Assembly: GCF_000379465.1 (NCBI RefSeq)
Contig: NZ_KB905392.1
Coordinates: 310,001 to 374,000 of the forward strand
Length of the DNA stretch: 64,000 nt
Direction: 5' to 3'
Source of the DNA: Sciscionella marina DSM 45152
Lineage (GTDB): Bacteria > Actinomycetota > Actinomycetes > Mycobacteriales > Pseudonocardiaceae
This document shows, one piece after another, positions 35,497 through 44,122 of this stretch. Made by a program: the position numbers and the translations under genes. How positions within the stretch are numbered: the first letter of the stretch is position 1; each line of letters begins with the position of its first letter. The notes beneath the pieces are model-generated. The model had not been told where the DNA came from, searched no databases, and saw only the letters and a program-made list of their open reading frames with translations.

Positions 35497-36111
35497 CTAG
35501 CCGTCCAGGACGAGGTCGGCGCGGTGCGCGGTCTGCTCGATCAGCGCCGCGTTCGGCCCGTCCACCCGGCTCACCCATCGTTCGGCCTGCTCGCGGGTGC
35601 GCCCGAACCGCCTGTGCCGTTCGATGAGCCGCCCGGTTCGCTGCTCTTCGGGCACCGCGAGGTACCACGCCTCGTCCAGCAGCGGGCGGACCGCGTTCCA
35701 CGGCGGCTCGCCCAGCAGTAGATAGTTCCCCTCGGTGAGCACGATCCGTGCCTTGTGCACCGGAATCGACCCCGCGATCGGCTCCTCGTGAGTGCGGTCG
35801 AAGTCCGGGGCGTACACCGGATCCTCCGCATCCCGGCAGCGGCGCAGCAGCGCGGCGTACCCGACGGCATCGAAGGTGTCCCTGGCGCCCTTGCGCTCGG
35901 CACGACCCAACCGGTCCAGTTCCCGCTGCGCGAGATGGAACCCGTCCATCGGCACGGTCACCGCGAGCTCACCGAGCCGTTCGGCCAGGACCGTGGCGAG
36001 CGTGGACTTACCCGCTCCGGGCGCCCCGACGATGCCCACGATCACCCTTCGCCGCGACGGCGCGGCCGCGAGCAGCCCGGTACAGCGGCCCGCCAATGCC
36101 TCCAGGTTCAT
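35497..36111 (-). CDS. P-loop sugar/nucleoside kinase (FrcK/uridine kinase-like)
   Basis: 204 residues. Walker A GAPGAGKST near 31-39, the PMDGFHL substrate loop and a late lid region (ERHRRFGRTREQAERWVSRVDGPNA in part). ATG at 36111 overlaps the epimerase stop. Proteins of this type are annotated as nucleoside/nucleotide kinases or fructokinase-like FrcK. With the epimerase upstream, a sugar kinase is the better guess. Confidence 0.82.
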   Translation of the reverse strand: MNLEALAGRCTGLLAAAPSRRRVIVGIVGAPGAGKSTLATVLAERLGELAVTVPMDGFHLAQRELDRLGRAERKGARDTFDAVGYAALLRRCRDAEDPVYAPDFDRTHEEPIAGSIPVHKARIVLTEGNYLLLGEPPWNAVRPLLDEAWYLAVPEEQRTGRLIERHRRFGRTREQAERWVSRVDGPNAALIEQTAHRADLVLDG

Positions 36112-36986
36112 CGGCACCACGCCGCCGTGAGCCCGCCCGCGATGAACCGCTGCGCGTGCGCCGCCAGGTCGGCCCCATCCGTCCAGAGGTCCCGCCAGAT
36201 CGCGAGGTCCGCGGTCAGTCCGGGCGAGACGACCGCCGAGGAGAAACTCTCGAAGGTGACCGGGCCGGTGTATCCGATCTCGGCGAGCGCGTGGAAGAAG
36301 GTGCCGAAGTCGAGGTGCCCGGAACCCAGATAACCGCGGTGGTTCTCGCCGATGTGCACGTAGCCGAGCCGCTCGCCAGCCCGCAGCACCGGGGTCACGA
36401 GATCCGGCTCTTCGATGTTCATGTGATACGTGTCGAGGTGCAGCACCAGGTTCGGCGCACCGACCTCCGCGATCAGCACCAGCGCCTGCTCCGCGGTGTT
36501 CACCAGGTTGCTCTCGTACCGGTTCACCACCTCCAGCCCGAGGGTGATCCCGAGGTCCGCGGCCCGCGCAGCCAGCCTGGTGAGCCCCGCGACCACATGC
36601 GCACGGCCACGCGCACTGGCCGGTCCGGGATACTTGCCGAGCGCGCCGTAGAGGGCCCCGCACAGATAGCTGGTGCCCAGCTCCCCCGCGACCCGCAGCG
36701 ATTCGCCGAGCAGCGCCTCGCCGCGCGCGGACACCTCGGGATCCGCACTGGACAGGTCCGCCTCGAAGGAGAGCCCGCGGGAACACGCGATCCCCACCCC
36801 GTACTCGGCGAGCAGGCGTCTGGTTCCCGCGGTGTCGATCGCCGTGGTGTCGTGCAGCGTCAGCTCGAGCAGGTCGTAACCGCAGGCCGCGGTCGTGCGC
36901 ACCGCATCGCGGGCCGCCTCGGGTGTCCATTCCCCGGTCCACACCAGCGAATGAACCCCGAGCGGGTTCGGGAACACGTGGTCCAT
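36108..36986 (-). CDS. Sugar phosphate isomerase/epimerase (AP endonuclease 2 TIM-barrel family)
   Basis: 292 residues of the tagatose/psicose 3-epimerase-like family. Metal-site residues appear as EVVNRYE (Glu), LHLDTYHMN (Asp/His), HIGENHRG and TFESFSS. ATG at 36986. Forms an ATGA-linked pair with the kinase, suggesting interconversion and phosphorylation of a ketohexose (inference). Confidence 0.87.
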   Translation of the reverse strand: MDHVFPNPLGVHSLVWTGEWTPEAARDAVRTTAACGYDLLELTLHDTTAIDTAGTRRLLAEYGVGIACSRGLSFEADLSSADPEVSARGEALLGESLRVAGELGTSYLCGALYGALGKYPGPASARGRAHVVAGLTRLAARAADLGITLGLEVVNRYESNLVNTAEQALVLIAEVGAPNLVLHLDTYHMNIEEPDLVTPVLRAGERLGYVHIGENHRGYLGSGHLDFGTFFHALAEIGYTGPVTFESFSSAVVSPGLTADLAIWRDLWTDGADLAAHAQRFIAGGLTAAWCR

Positions 36987-36993
36987 TCGGCGA

Positions 36994-37821
36994 TTATCGC
37001 CCAGCGAACCGGGTGTCCGCCGCGACCTCGGCCCACTGCTCCAGCTCCGCGAGTTGGGCCCGCAACTTCTCCCGGATCCGGTCCACCGCTTCGGGGCCGA
37101 GCGGCAGCCGCAACGGCGCGGAGTCCGTACCGGCGAGCCGCACGATGAATTCCGCCGCGCGGTCCGGGTCGTTCGGCTGCTTTCCGTCCTGGGCAGGGAA
37201 CCGCTCGCGCAGCTGCCCGGCCGGGCTCGCCGCGTAGTCGTCGATCGGCGTGGCGAACCGCATCGAGGTGCCCGCGAAGTCGGTGCGGAACGGCCCCGGT
37301 TCGACCAGGGTGACCCGGATGCCGAACGGGGCGAGCTCCCCGGCGAGCGCCTCGGACATGCCTTCGAGGGCGAACTTGGAGGTCGCATAGATACCGTGCC
37401 CCGGATTGGCCACCACCCCGCCGACCGAGGACAGCTGCACGATGTGCCCACTGCGACGGGCGCGCATGTGCGGCAGCACGGCGCGGGTCACGTGCAACAC
37501 CCCGCGCACATTGGTGTCGAGCACCGCATCGATCTGTTCCTCGGACAACTCCTCGAGCGCACCGATCAGACCGTGCCCTGCGTTGTTCACCAGCACGTCG
37601 ATGCGGCCGTGCCCGTCGATCGCCGCACCGACCGCGGCCTGGACACCGCCGCGTTCGGTGACGTCCATGCGCAGCGCCGTGGCGCCCAGTTCGGTGAGTT
37701 CGGCCAGCCCCGCGGTATCGCGCGCGGTCGCCACGACCTGATCCCCCGCCGCGAGCGCCGCCCGGGTGATCGCGTTGCCCAGTCCCCTGTTCGCCCCGGT
37801 GACGAACCATACCTTCCGCAT
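36994..37821 (-). CDS. Short-chain dehydrogenase/reductase
   Basis: 275 residues. Cofactor motif TGANRGLG near residue 9, NNAGHG, and active-site Ser plus YATSK (Y-x-x-x-K). NADP(H) preference is likely from the arginines after the glycine motif. Divergent from a MarR regulator whose predicted operator covers its promoter, so probably regulated by it. Confidence 0.92.
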   Translation of the reverse strand: MRKVWFVTGANRGLGNAITRAALAAGDQVVATARDTAGLAELTELGATALRMDVTERGGVQAAVGAAIDGHGRIDVLVNNAGHGLIGALEELSEEQIDAVLDTNVRGVLHVTRAVLPHMRARRSGHIVQLSSVGGVVANPGHGIYATSKFALEGMSEALAGELAPFGIRVTLVEPGPFRTDFAGTSMRFATPIDDYAASPAGQLRERFPAQDGKQPNDPDRAAEFIVRLAGTDSAPLRLPLGPEAVDRIREKLRAQLAELEQWAEVAADTRFAGR

Positions 37822-37840
37822 CCGCGACTCCAGACCCTGG

Positions 37841-37870
37841 TAGCTTGATACCCAAGATAAATTAGCTTGA
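37841..37870. promoter_or_regulatory. Direct repeats in the SDR-MarR divergent region
   Basis: TAGCTTGA at 37841-37848 and again at 37863-37870, 22 bp apart (two helical turns), the first forming CTTG-ATACC-CAAG. This 66-bp gap is AT-rich against a GC-rich background. Likely MarR binding site, controlling both genes. Confidence 0.55.
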
Positions 37871-37887
37871 ATATAAAGAGGTGTCCA

Positions 37888-38427
37888 GTGGTTACGGATT
37901 CGGTCGGTGCGGAGCTCACGGAATGGCTACGGTCCATGCCTTCCGGGGTCGACGGGGAGGTCGAGGCCGCGCGCCAGCGCCTCGGCAGGCTCATCCGCTC
38001 CTGTGAAGGGATACTGGCCAGCGCCGCCGAGGGACAGGGGCTGTCCATCGGCGACCTGGAAGCGCTTTCGGTGCTGCGGCGCAGCGGCCCGCCGTACGAG
38101 CGCACCCCCAAGCAGCTCGGCGAAACGCTGGGACTCACCTCGGGCACCGTGAGCGTGCGGCTGGATCGGCTGATCCGCGCCGGGCTCGTCGAACCGGCCG
38201 GGGCCAGCGATGGGCGCAGCAAACCGGTGCGGCTGACCCGGCGCGGGCACGCCCAATGGCGGGCGGCGACCGGGCGACGAACCGCATTCGAGCGCGAGCT
38301 GTTCACCGAGGCGCTCACCGGACGCGAACTGACCACGCTCAATGGCCTGCTCGCCGCCCTGCTCGGTCACTTCGAGCAGCAGCTCGGTCCCGCGCCGAAG
38401 CACGACACGCCGCGGCTTCGGCGCTGA
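37888..38427 (+). CDS. MarR family transcriptional regulator
   Basis: 179 residues. Winged helix with RTPKQLGETLGLTSGTVSVRLDRLIRAGLV (recognition helix) and wing SDGRSKPVRLTRRG. GTG at 37888 follows AAAGAGGTG; the TTG 21 bases upstream would place the start inside the operator. The divergent SDR gene is the likely target. Inducing ligand unknown. Confidence 0.9.
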   Translation: MVTDSVGAELTEWLRSMPSGVDGEVEAARQRLGRLIRSCEGILASAAEGQGLSIGDLEALSVLRRSGPPYERTPKQLGETLGLTSGTVSVRLDRLIRAGLVEPAGASDGRSKPVRLTRRGHAQWRAATGRRTAFERELFTEALTGRELTTLNGLLAALLGHFEQQLGPAPKHDTPRLRR

Positions 38428-38437
38428 GCAGGAAAGA

Positions 38438-39082
38438 TCAGAGCATGGCCAGCAACATCGCGCCCATGCCGATGCTCATCGCCGCGTGACACGTGGATTC
38501 CCCGGCGGCGAACCGGTTCAGTCCGGTGTCCGCGACCCGGGCATGGTCGACGGCCGAGGCGATCCAGCCGAGCGAGGTGACCAGGAAGTAGGCGCCGAGC
38601 ACCAGGTTGGCGACCACGAACACCACCGGCAGCGAGGGCGTGGCGGGCATGTCCATTCCCGGCATCCCGGGCATCGCCATGTGGTGGTGGCCTCCGGAGC
38701 TTCCGCCACCGCCCATCGCCATCGGCATGGAGGCGATCATCCACACCATGGCCCCCATCATCACGGCGTGGTGCACATGCGGCAGCCTGCGCAGATTGCC
38801 GTGCCCCACGCAGGGCCGGTGCCCGCGTACCGCGAGACCGAGGAACCACAGCGCGACGAGCGCGAACAGCGCCAGTTGCGGGTTCATCGGCAGGCTCATC
38901 CCCCACGGCCAGGCCATCGCGATCATCCCCGCGCTCATCAGGACGTGCGCGATCCAGCTGACCCGGTCAGCGACCGAGGGGCGCACCCTCGGGAATCGGC
39001 GCACGGCGGCGTGGAGACACCACAGGCCGGTTCCCGCGAACAGGATCGTGAGCAGTATCCGCAGCAGCATCGACTCGATCAC
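38438..39082 (-). CDS. DUF5134 membrane protein with a Met/His-rich loop
   Basis: 214 residues, about five membrane helices. An internal loop near residues 120-150 reads MASMPMAM then GHHHMAMPGMPGMDMPA; its methionine and histidine density resembles copper-binding loops. Histidines also occur in PHVHHAVMM. GTG at 39082 overlaps the PepSY gene's stop (GTGA). Copper handling is inference from composition and partner. Confidence 0.82.
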   Translation of the reverse strand: MIESMLLRILLTILFAGTGLWCLHAAVRRFPRVRPSVADRVSWIAHVLMSAGMIAMAWPWGMSLPMNPQLALFALVALWFLGLAVRGHRPCVGHGNLRRLPHVHHAVMMGAMVWMIASMPMAMGGGGSSGGHHHMAMPGMPGMDMPATPSLPVVFVVANLVLGAYFLVTSLGWIASAVDHARVADTGLNRFAAGESTCHAAMSIGMGAMLLAML

Positions 39083-40431
39083 GCGCCGGCCTCCGTACGC
39101 CCGGACCGCAGCGCGAGCAGTCCGTCGATGAGCAGGAACAGCAGCAGGGAACCACCGAGCAGCGGGGCGAAGTAGCCGGCGAGCACCGCACCGAGCACGA
39201 TCGGGGCGAGCACCTTTCCGGGCACCCTGCGCCACGTCCCTCGCGCCGGGAGCCTGCCGAATCCGCGTTTCGCCGGGCCACGCATCCACCACATCCGGTA
39301 GCCGAGCACGATCACCAGGATCAGGGCGATGGCCACGATCGCGAGCACGATCTGGTTGACCAAGCCGAACAACAGTCCCTGGTGCGCCAGCACCATCCAG
39401 TGGCTCAGCTTGGCCATGAACGGATAGCCGGAGTACGGCAGGTCGGCGGTGATCCACCCGGTTCCCGGATCCACGGCCATGGTGTCGATGCTCCCGGGCC
39501 AGGCCCGGACCTCACGCTTGACCTCGTAGGCCGCGCCCGGACCGCTCGGCGGAGTGATCTCCAGGGGTCCGCGCAGCCCCACGTCCGAGACCGCCGCACG
39601 CACCCGGTCGAAGCCGATGTCCGCGCCGACGGCCGCACGTGCGGGCAGGGTCGTGGAGACTTCCGGCGCCTGCCAGGAAAGCTGGGCACGGAACTTGGAC
39701 ACGTTGTCCCCGGCCAGGGTGGACCAGGTCATCCCGGTCGCGGAGAGGAACAGCAGTACGAGGCTGATCCCGAGACCGGCCCACCCGTGCCAGGAAAGCA
39801 GTCGCCGCCTGCCGTTCACCGCACGCCGCCGGGTGCCGGAACGGCGCGCCACGAACCTCTTGCGCAGCCAGAGCACCAGCCCGGCGAGTACCAGGACCCA
39901 CATCCAGCTGGCCGCGAGTTCGCTGTAGAACAGGCCGAACTGGCCCAGATGCAGTCCCCGGTGCAACTCGTCGAACCAGCTCTGCACCGGCAGATTGTGC
40001 ACATTGCGGTAGTTCTCCAGGGTGCCGCGCACCGAACCGTCGTGCGGATCCACGAACACCGAACGGAAGTGCTCCGCGCCCTGATCGGGAGCATCGAAGA
40101 CCACCTGGGTGCTCTGCGTCGGGCTCGCCGAGGGCAGCACCGAATGCAGCCCGGCGCCCGGCAGCTGGGCCCGCGCCGTGTCGATCTGGGCGGTCAACGG
40201 GACGTTCCCGGGCGCGGCGGGCACGGTCAGCTGGTGCGCGTAGAGCAGCTTGTCGATCTGCGGGCTGAACACATAGAGCAGGCCGGTGCAGGCGGCCACC
40301 AGTAGAAACGGCCCGATGAGGATCCCGGCGTAGGTGTGCAGCCGCAGCAGAAGCGCGCGCAGCCCCGGCCACCAGTCCGCGCGGGCGCGCGGGTCCTGCG
40401 TGGCGATCTCCGGTTCGACGGTTTGGGTCAC
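39079..40431 (-). CDS. PepSY-associated transmembrane protein
   Basis: 450 residues. Helix one starts LRALLLRLHTYAGILIGPFLLVAA and is followed by a PepSY-like extracytoplasmic domain (HRGLHLG), then a cytoplasmic stretch and further helices (SWHGWAGLGISLVLLFL, AHQGLLFGLVNQIVLAIVAIALI). Paired histidines inside helices (HTYAG, HRGLH, HGWAG) are typical. GTG at 40431 is the best-placed start but has no ribosome site; GTG at 40500 or 40509 are alternatives. Confidence 0.82.
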   Translation of the reverse strand: MTQTVEPEIATQDPRARADWWPGLRALLLRLHTYAGILIGPFLLVAACTGLLYVFSPQIDKLLYAHQLTVPAAPGNVPLTAQIDTARAQLPGAGLHSVLPSASPTQSTQVVFDAPDQGAEHFRSVFVDPHDGSVRGTLENYRNVHNLPVQSWFDELHRGLHLGQFGLFYSELAASWMWVLVLAGLVLWLRKRFVARRSGTRRRAVNGRRRLLSWHGWAGLGISLVLLFLSATGMTWSTLAGDNVSKFRAQLSWQAPEVSTTLPARAAVGADIGFDRVRAAVSDVGLRGPLEITPPSGPGAAYEVKREVRAWPGSIDTMAVDPGTGWITADLPYSGYPFMAKLSHWMVLAHQGLLFGLVNQIVLAIVAIALILVIVLGYRMWWMRGPAKRGFGRLPARGTWRRVPGKVLAPIVLGAVLAGYFAPLLGGSLLLFLLIDGLLALRSGRTEAGA

Positions 40432-40642
40432 GTATAAGGAGTCGTCGGGCGGTGCCGATCGGTTCCCGAGGTTCCGGTGCCGTGGTGTGGGCCCGGACAC
40501 GCACGGCACGGCAATGGTGCCATTCCCGCGCTCATGCCGTTGCCGCTGCGTGTTCGAGCGTGTGTACTCGAGTCATGGAATCCCGTGGACAACGAAGTTC
40601 ACCGCGACACCCAGCAGCCATTGAACGGGTGGCGCGGTCGGC

Positions 40643-41980
40643 ATGATCATCGAGAACGCCGCGATATGCACCGTGGACTCGGCCGGCACCGAGTACGCGA
40701 ACGGGTACGTCGTGCTCGACGGCGAGTGGGTCACCGCCGTCGGCGCGGGTCCGGCCCCGTGGACCGGTGCGCCCCGGGAACGCGTCGATGGAAGCGGCTG
40801 CCTGGTCACCCCCGGCCTGATCAATACCCATCATCACCTCTACCAGTGGGCGACCCGCGGACATGCGGTCGATGCCGGGCTCTTCGACTGGCTCACCGCG
40901 CTGTATCCGGTGTGGAATCGGTTCGACGCGGAGATCACGCACGCCGCGGCGAGCGCCGGTCTCGCCCGGCTCGCCCTGACCGGCACGAGCACGGTCGCCG
41001 ACCACCACTACGTCTTCCCGCACGGCGGCGGCGATCAGGTCGGCGCGGTGCTCGCGGCGGCCGAGCGGATCGGTACCCGGTGCCACCTGGTGCGCGGTTC
41101 GATGGACCGCGGCGTACGCGAGGGTGGCCTGCCGCCGGACGATCTGGTCGAGGACACCGAGGAAGCGCTGTCCGGGACCGAGGCGGCGATCGAGGTGCAC
41201 CACGATCCGGCGCCGAACGCACGGGTCCGGATCGCGGTCGGCCCGTGTTCCCCGTTCTCGGTGACCGAACGGCTCATGCGTGGCGCGGCGGAACTGGCGC
41301 GGCGCAAGGAGGTCCGGCTGCACACCCATCTGGCCGAGACCGCCGAGGAAGATCGCCGCTGCCGCGCCGAGCTCGGTGTCACCCCGGCACAGTACGCCGA
41401 GCGGCTCGGCTGGCTCGGCGCCGATGTGTGGCTGGCGCACACGGTGCATCCGGATCCCGAGGCCGTCGGACTGTTCGGCACCACCGGAACGGGAAGCGCG
41501 CACTGCCCGAGCTCCAACGGGCGGCTGGGCAGCGGAATCGCCCCGGTGCGCGCGCTGCTCGACGCCGGTGTCCCGGTCGGACTCGGCGTCGACGGTGCGG
41601 CCTCGAACGAATCGGGCGGTCTCGCGGAGGAGATGCGCGCGGCGCTGTTGCAGGCGCGGCAACGGGACGGGCCGGGCGCGCTGACCGTCCGGGAGGCGCT
41701 GCGCATGGCGACCATGGGCGGGGCGCGCTGTCTCGGCCGCGAACGGGAACTCGGCTCGATCGAGGCAGGCAAACTCGCGGATATCGCGGTGTGGCGGCTC
41801 GACGGTTTCGAACACGCCGGGATCGCCGATCCGGTGGCCGCGTTCGTGCTCGGCGCGCCCGCACCGGTCGAACTGCTGCTCGTCGGCGGGAAACCCGTTG
41901 TCTCCCAAGGAGAACCGTGCGGTTGTGCGCCGCGGGAGCTGGCCGCCGAGCTGCGTTCGGCCACCGGGAGGCTGGCATGA
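40643..41980 (+). CDS. Amidohydrolase, 8-oxoguanine deaminase/hydroxyatrazine hydrolase type
   Basis: 445 residues with metal-site residues in TPGLINTHHHLYQW (HxH), HTHLAE and GLGVDGAASNES. The TRZ/ATZ branch includes 8-oxoguanine deaminase (8-oxoguanine to uric acid), for which the adjacent xanthine dehydrogenase remnant and NCS2 purine permease are good context. Start ATG at 40643. The stop overlaps the ATG of the remnant. Confidence 0.88.
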   Translation: MIIENAAICTVDSAGTEYANGYVVLDGEWVTAVGAGPAPWTGAPRERVDGSGCLVTPGLINTHHHLYQWATRGHAVDAGLFDWLTALYPVWNRFDAEITHAAASAGLARLALTGTSTVADHHYVFPHGGGDQVGAVLAAAERIGTRCHLVRGSMDRGVREGGLPPDDLVEDTEEALSGTEAAIEVHHDPAPNARVRIAVGPCSPFSVTERLMRGAAELARRKEVRLHTHLAETAEEDRRCRAELGVTPAQYAERLGWLGADVWLAHTVHPDPEAVGLFGTTGTGSAHCPSSNGRLGSGIAPVRALLDAGVPVGLGVDGAASNESGGLAEEMRAALLQARQRDGPGALTVREALRMATMGGARCLGRERELGSIEAGKLADIAVWRLDGFEHAGIADPVAAFVLGAPAPVELLLVGGKPVVSQGEPCGCAPRELAAELRSATGRLA

Positions 41981-42326
41981 GCGGAACCGCCACCAACACC
42001 GAGGGCATCGGCACGAGTCCACTCCGGACGGACGGCGGCGCGAAGGTGCGCGGCGACCGAGTGGACATCCCCGAGGCGGCGGTGCACACCCTGCTCACCC
42101 ATGAGGACGTTCCCGGAACCGACTGCTACGGTCTCAACCCGCCGATCAGCCGGTGCTCGCAGAGAATCTCGTACACTGTCAGGGCGATTCACACGCCGCT
42201 ACGGAGGGCGCGGAATCTGCGAACCGCCCACCATCTCGTCCATCCCAGCCATCGTCGCCGCGATCCGCGCGACCACGGGACATCACTCACCCGGGGCCCA
42301 TCCGCCCCGAGGACATCGTGCTCCAG
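41977..42326 (+). pseudogene. Xanthine dehydrogenase molybdenum subunit, reduced to its two ends
   Basis: Starting at the ATG overlapping the deaminase stop, MSGTATNTEGIGTSPLRTD and KVRGD are a normal N-terminus, followed after a lost block by VHTLLTHEDVPGT. A shift of frame then gives ADQPVLAENLVHCQGD. A C-terminal remnant, EPPTISSIPAIVAAIRATTG (42207-42285), and, in another frame, PIRPEDIVLQ end it. The ~700 middle residues holding the molybdopterin site are gone. The normal gene type is read from memory of XdhA/PucD-like proteins. Confidence 0.75.
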
Positions 42327-42380
42327 GAGCACATCCGATATCACCGTCCCGGGCTCGAACGCGACCACCGAAGGAGAACG

Positions 42381-42671
42381 ATGTTCGCACGCGTGATCAC
42401 CGCCCGGACGGGAGCCGAAGGATTCGGCGAGCTCACCCGCCTGGCTCAGGAGCAGCTTCCGGGCGCCCGGGAACAGCCGGGATTCCAGGGATACTACCTG
42501 CTCACCGATGAGGAGACCGGCAAGGCCGTCATCATTTCCCTGTGGGAGACCCGCGAACAGATGGAGGCGATCGGACAGGGCACGGCAGCCGGTATTCACG
42601 ACGAGGGCACTCAGGCGGCCGGGATCATCGCGCCACTCCTGGAAACCTACGAAGTGACGATGCAGGCCTGA
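42381..42671 (+). CDS. Antibiotic biosynthesis monooxygenase (ABM)-fold protein
   Basis: 96 residues. Dimeric ferredoxin-like fold indicated by MFARVITARTGAEGFGEL, PGFQGYYLLTDEETGKAVIISLWETREQ (in part) and a hydrophobic C-terminus. ATG at 42381 preceded by AAGGAGAACG. Downstream of the decayed dehydrogenase and in frame with one of its remnants. Usually a monooxygenase or a haem/flavin accessory protein; no active-site residue identifiable. Confidence 0.8.
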   Translation: MFARVITARTGAEGFGELTRLAQEQLPGAREQPGFQGYYLLTDEETGKAVIISLWETREQMEAIGQGTAAGIHDEGTQAAGIIAPLLETYEVTMQA

Positions 42672-42677
42672 GCCGCA

Positions 42678-43979
42678 CTAAGCTTCCCGGGCGGAACGTT
42701 CCCGGAACACGAGGTTCAGCACCACCGCGGCGATGCATCCCGCGCTGATCCCGGAATTCATGATGGTGCGCACCGCGGCCGGGAAATGCGCGTAGAACCC
42801 CGGTGCCACGACCGGGAGCAGCCCGATGCCGAGCGAGGCGGCCACGATCGCGACGTTCGCGGGCCGGGACAGGTCGGCCCGGGTCAGGGTGCGGATCCCG
42901 GCCACGGCGACACTCCCGAACAGCACGATCCCCGCACCCCCGAGCACCGGTTGCGGCACCAGCGCGACGATCCCGCCCACCACGGGGAACATGCCGAGCA
43001 GCACGAGCAGCACCCCGCATCCGGCGACCACATAGCGGCTGCGCACCCTGGTCAGCGCGACCACGCCGATGTTCTGCGCGAACGCGGTGGCCAGGAAGCC
43101 GCCGAACACCGTGCTCACCGCGCTGGCCAGGCCGTCGGCGCGCAGTCCGTCGGCGAGGGTGCGCTGTCCGGTCGGGCGTTCGACGATCTCCCCGAGCGCG
43201 ATCATGTCCGCGGTCGACTCGGCCATCGTGACGATCACGGCGATGACGATCGAGATGATCGCCGCGATGTCGAAAGCGGGCGCCCCGAAATGGAACGGGC
43301 TCGCGATCCCGAACGCTTCCGCCTTGCTGAACGAGCTCGTGTCGATCGCGCCGAGCGGCCAGGCGAGCAGGGTTCCGGCGACCAGCCCGATCAACAACCC
43401 GATCCGGCCGAGCACCCCGGACAGGAACCGATTGCACACCAGCACCGCCAGCAGGGTGAACCCGGCCAGCAGCACATCACGCCAGTTGGCGGACGGTTTC
43501 TGGTCGGCGACCCATTGCGCGGTCACCGGAAGCAGGGACACCCCGATCAGCGTGATGACCGTTCCGGTGACCACCGGCGGGAAGAACGTGAGCAGCCGGG
43601 AGAACACCGGAGCGAGCAGCACCATCAGCGCACCGCCGATGAGCGTGGCGCCGTAGACGTAGCCGAGCGCCGAAGGTCCGGCGTGTTCCTCGGCGATCGC
43701 CTGCACCGGAGCGACCGAGGCGAAGGTCACCCCGTTCACCAGCGGCAGCCGCGCGCCGAACCGCCAGATGCCGAGCGTCTGCAACAGGGTGGCGATTCCG
43801 GAGGTGAACAGGCTGGCCCCGATGAGCAGGCTCAGCTTCGCGGGATCGAGTCCGACGGCCGCGCCGATCACCAGTGGCGGTGCCACCACCCCGGTGTACA
43901 TCGCGCCGACGTGCTGCAGCGCACCGAGCAGGAGCTCACCCGCTCCCGGGCGCCGGTCGACCGGATGGACGGCGCTCAC
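42678..43979 (-). CDS. NCS2 uracil-xanthine permease family protein
   Basis: 433 residues, about 14 hydrophobic segments. Family patterns include QHVGAMYTGVVAPPLVIGAA, the GIATLLQTLGIWRFGARLPLVNG segment and the late AESTADMIALGEI motif (QH, and TDxxGE-like) that governs base recognition. Probably a purine:H+ importer, fitting the deaminase and dehydrogenase remnant on the other strand. Substrate (xanthine, urate or uracil) not decidable here. Confidence 0.92.
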   Translation of the reverse strand: MSAVHPVDRRPGAGELLLGALQHVGAMYTGVVAPPLVIGAAVGLDPAKLSLLIGASLFTSGIATLLQTLGIWRFGARLPLVNGVTFASVAPVQAIAEEHAGPSALGYVYGATLIGGALMVLLAPVFSRLLTFFPPVVTGTVITLIGVSLLPVTAQWVADQKPSANWRDVLLAGFTLLAVLVCNRFLSGVLGRIGLLIGLVAGTLLAWPLGAIDTSSFSKAEAFGIASPFHFGAPAFDIAAIISIVIAVIVTMAESTADMIALGEIVERPTGQRTLADGLRADGLASAVSTVFGGFLATAFAQNIGVVALTRVRSRYVVAGCGVLLVLLGMFPVVGGIVALVPQPVLGGAGIVLFGSVAVAGIRTLTRADLSRPANVAIVAASLGIGLLPVVAPGFYAHFPAAVRTIMNSGISAGCIAAVVLNLVFRERSAREA

Positions 43980-44122
43980 GCCTGCCGCTCCGGGCCGGAA
44001 CGGTCACTGCTGCGGCGGGATACACGCGTGATGAGCATGGGCAACGGTAGCTCGCGCCGCGGCTCGCACGCACAGCACGGCCGACCCCGCGAGGTAGCGG
44101 CCGTGTGGCGCAGCGCCACTGC

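Noticed and set aside
38438-40431. Copper-resistance operon
   Set aside because: No CopA, CopZ, multicopper oxidase or CsoR gene nearby; copper remains a composition-based hypothesis.
40432-40445. TTATAC as a -10 element for the PepSY gene
   Set aside because: It lies directly against the proposed GTG, leaving no room for a transcription start; probably chance.
42153-42380. Longer N-terminus for the ABM-fold protein
   Set aside because: The upstream in-frame sequence is a remnant of the xanthine dehydrogenase in a shifted frame; ATG at 42381 has its own ribosome site.
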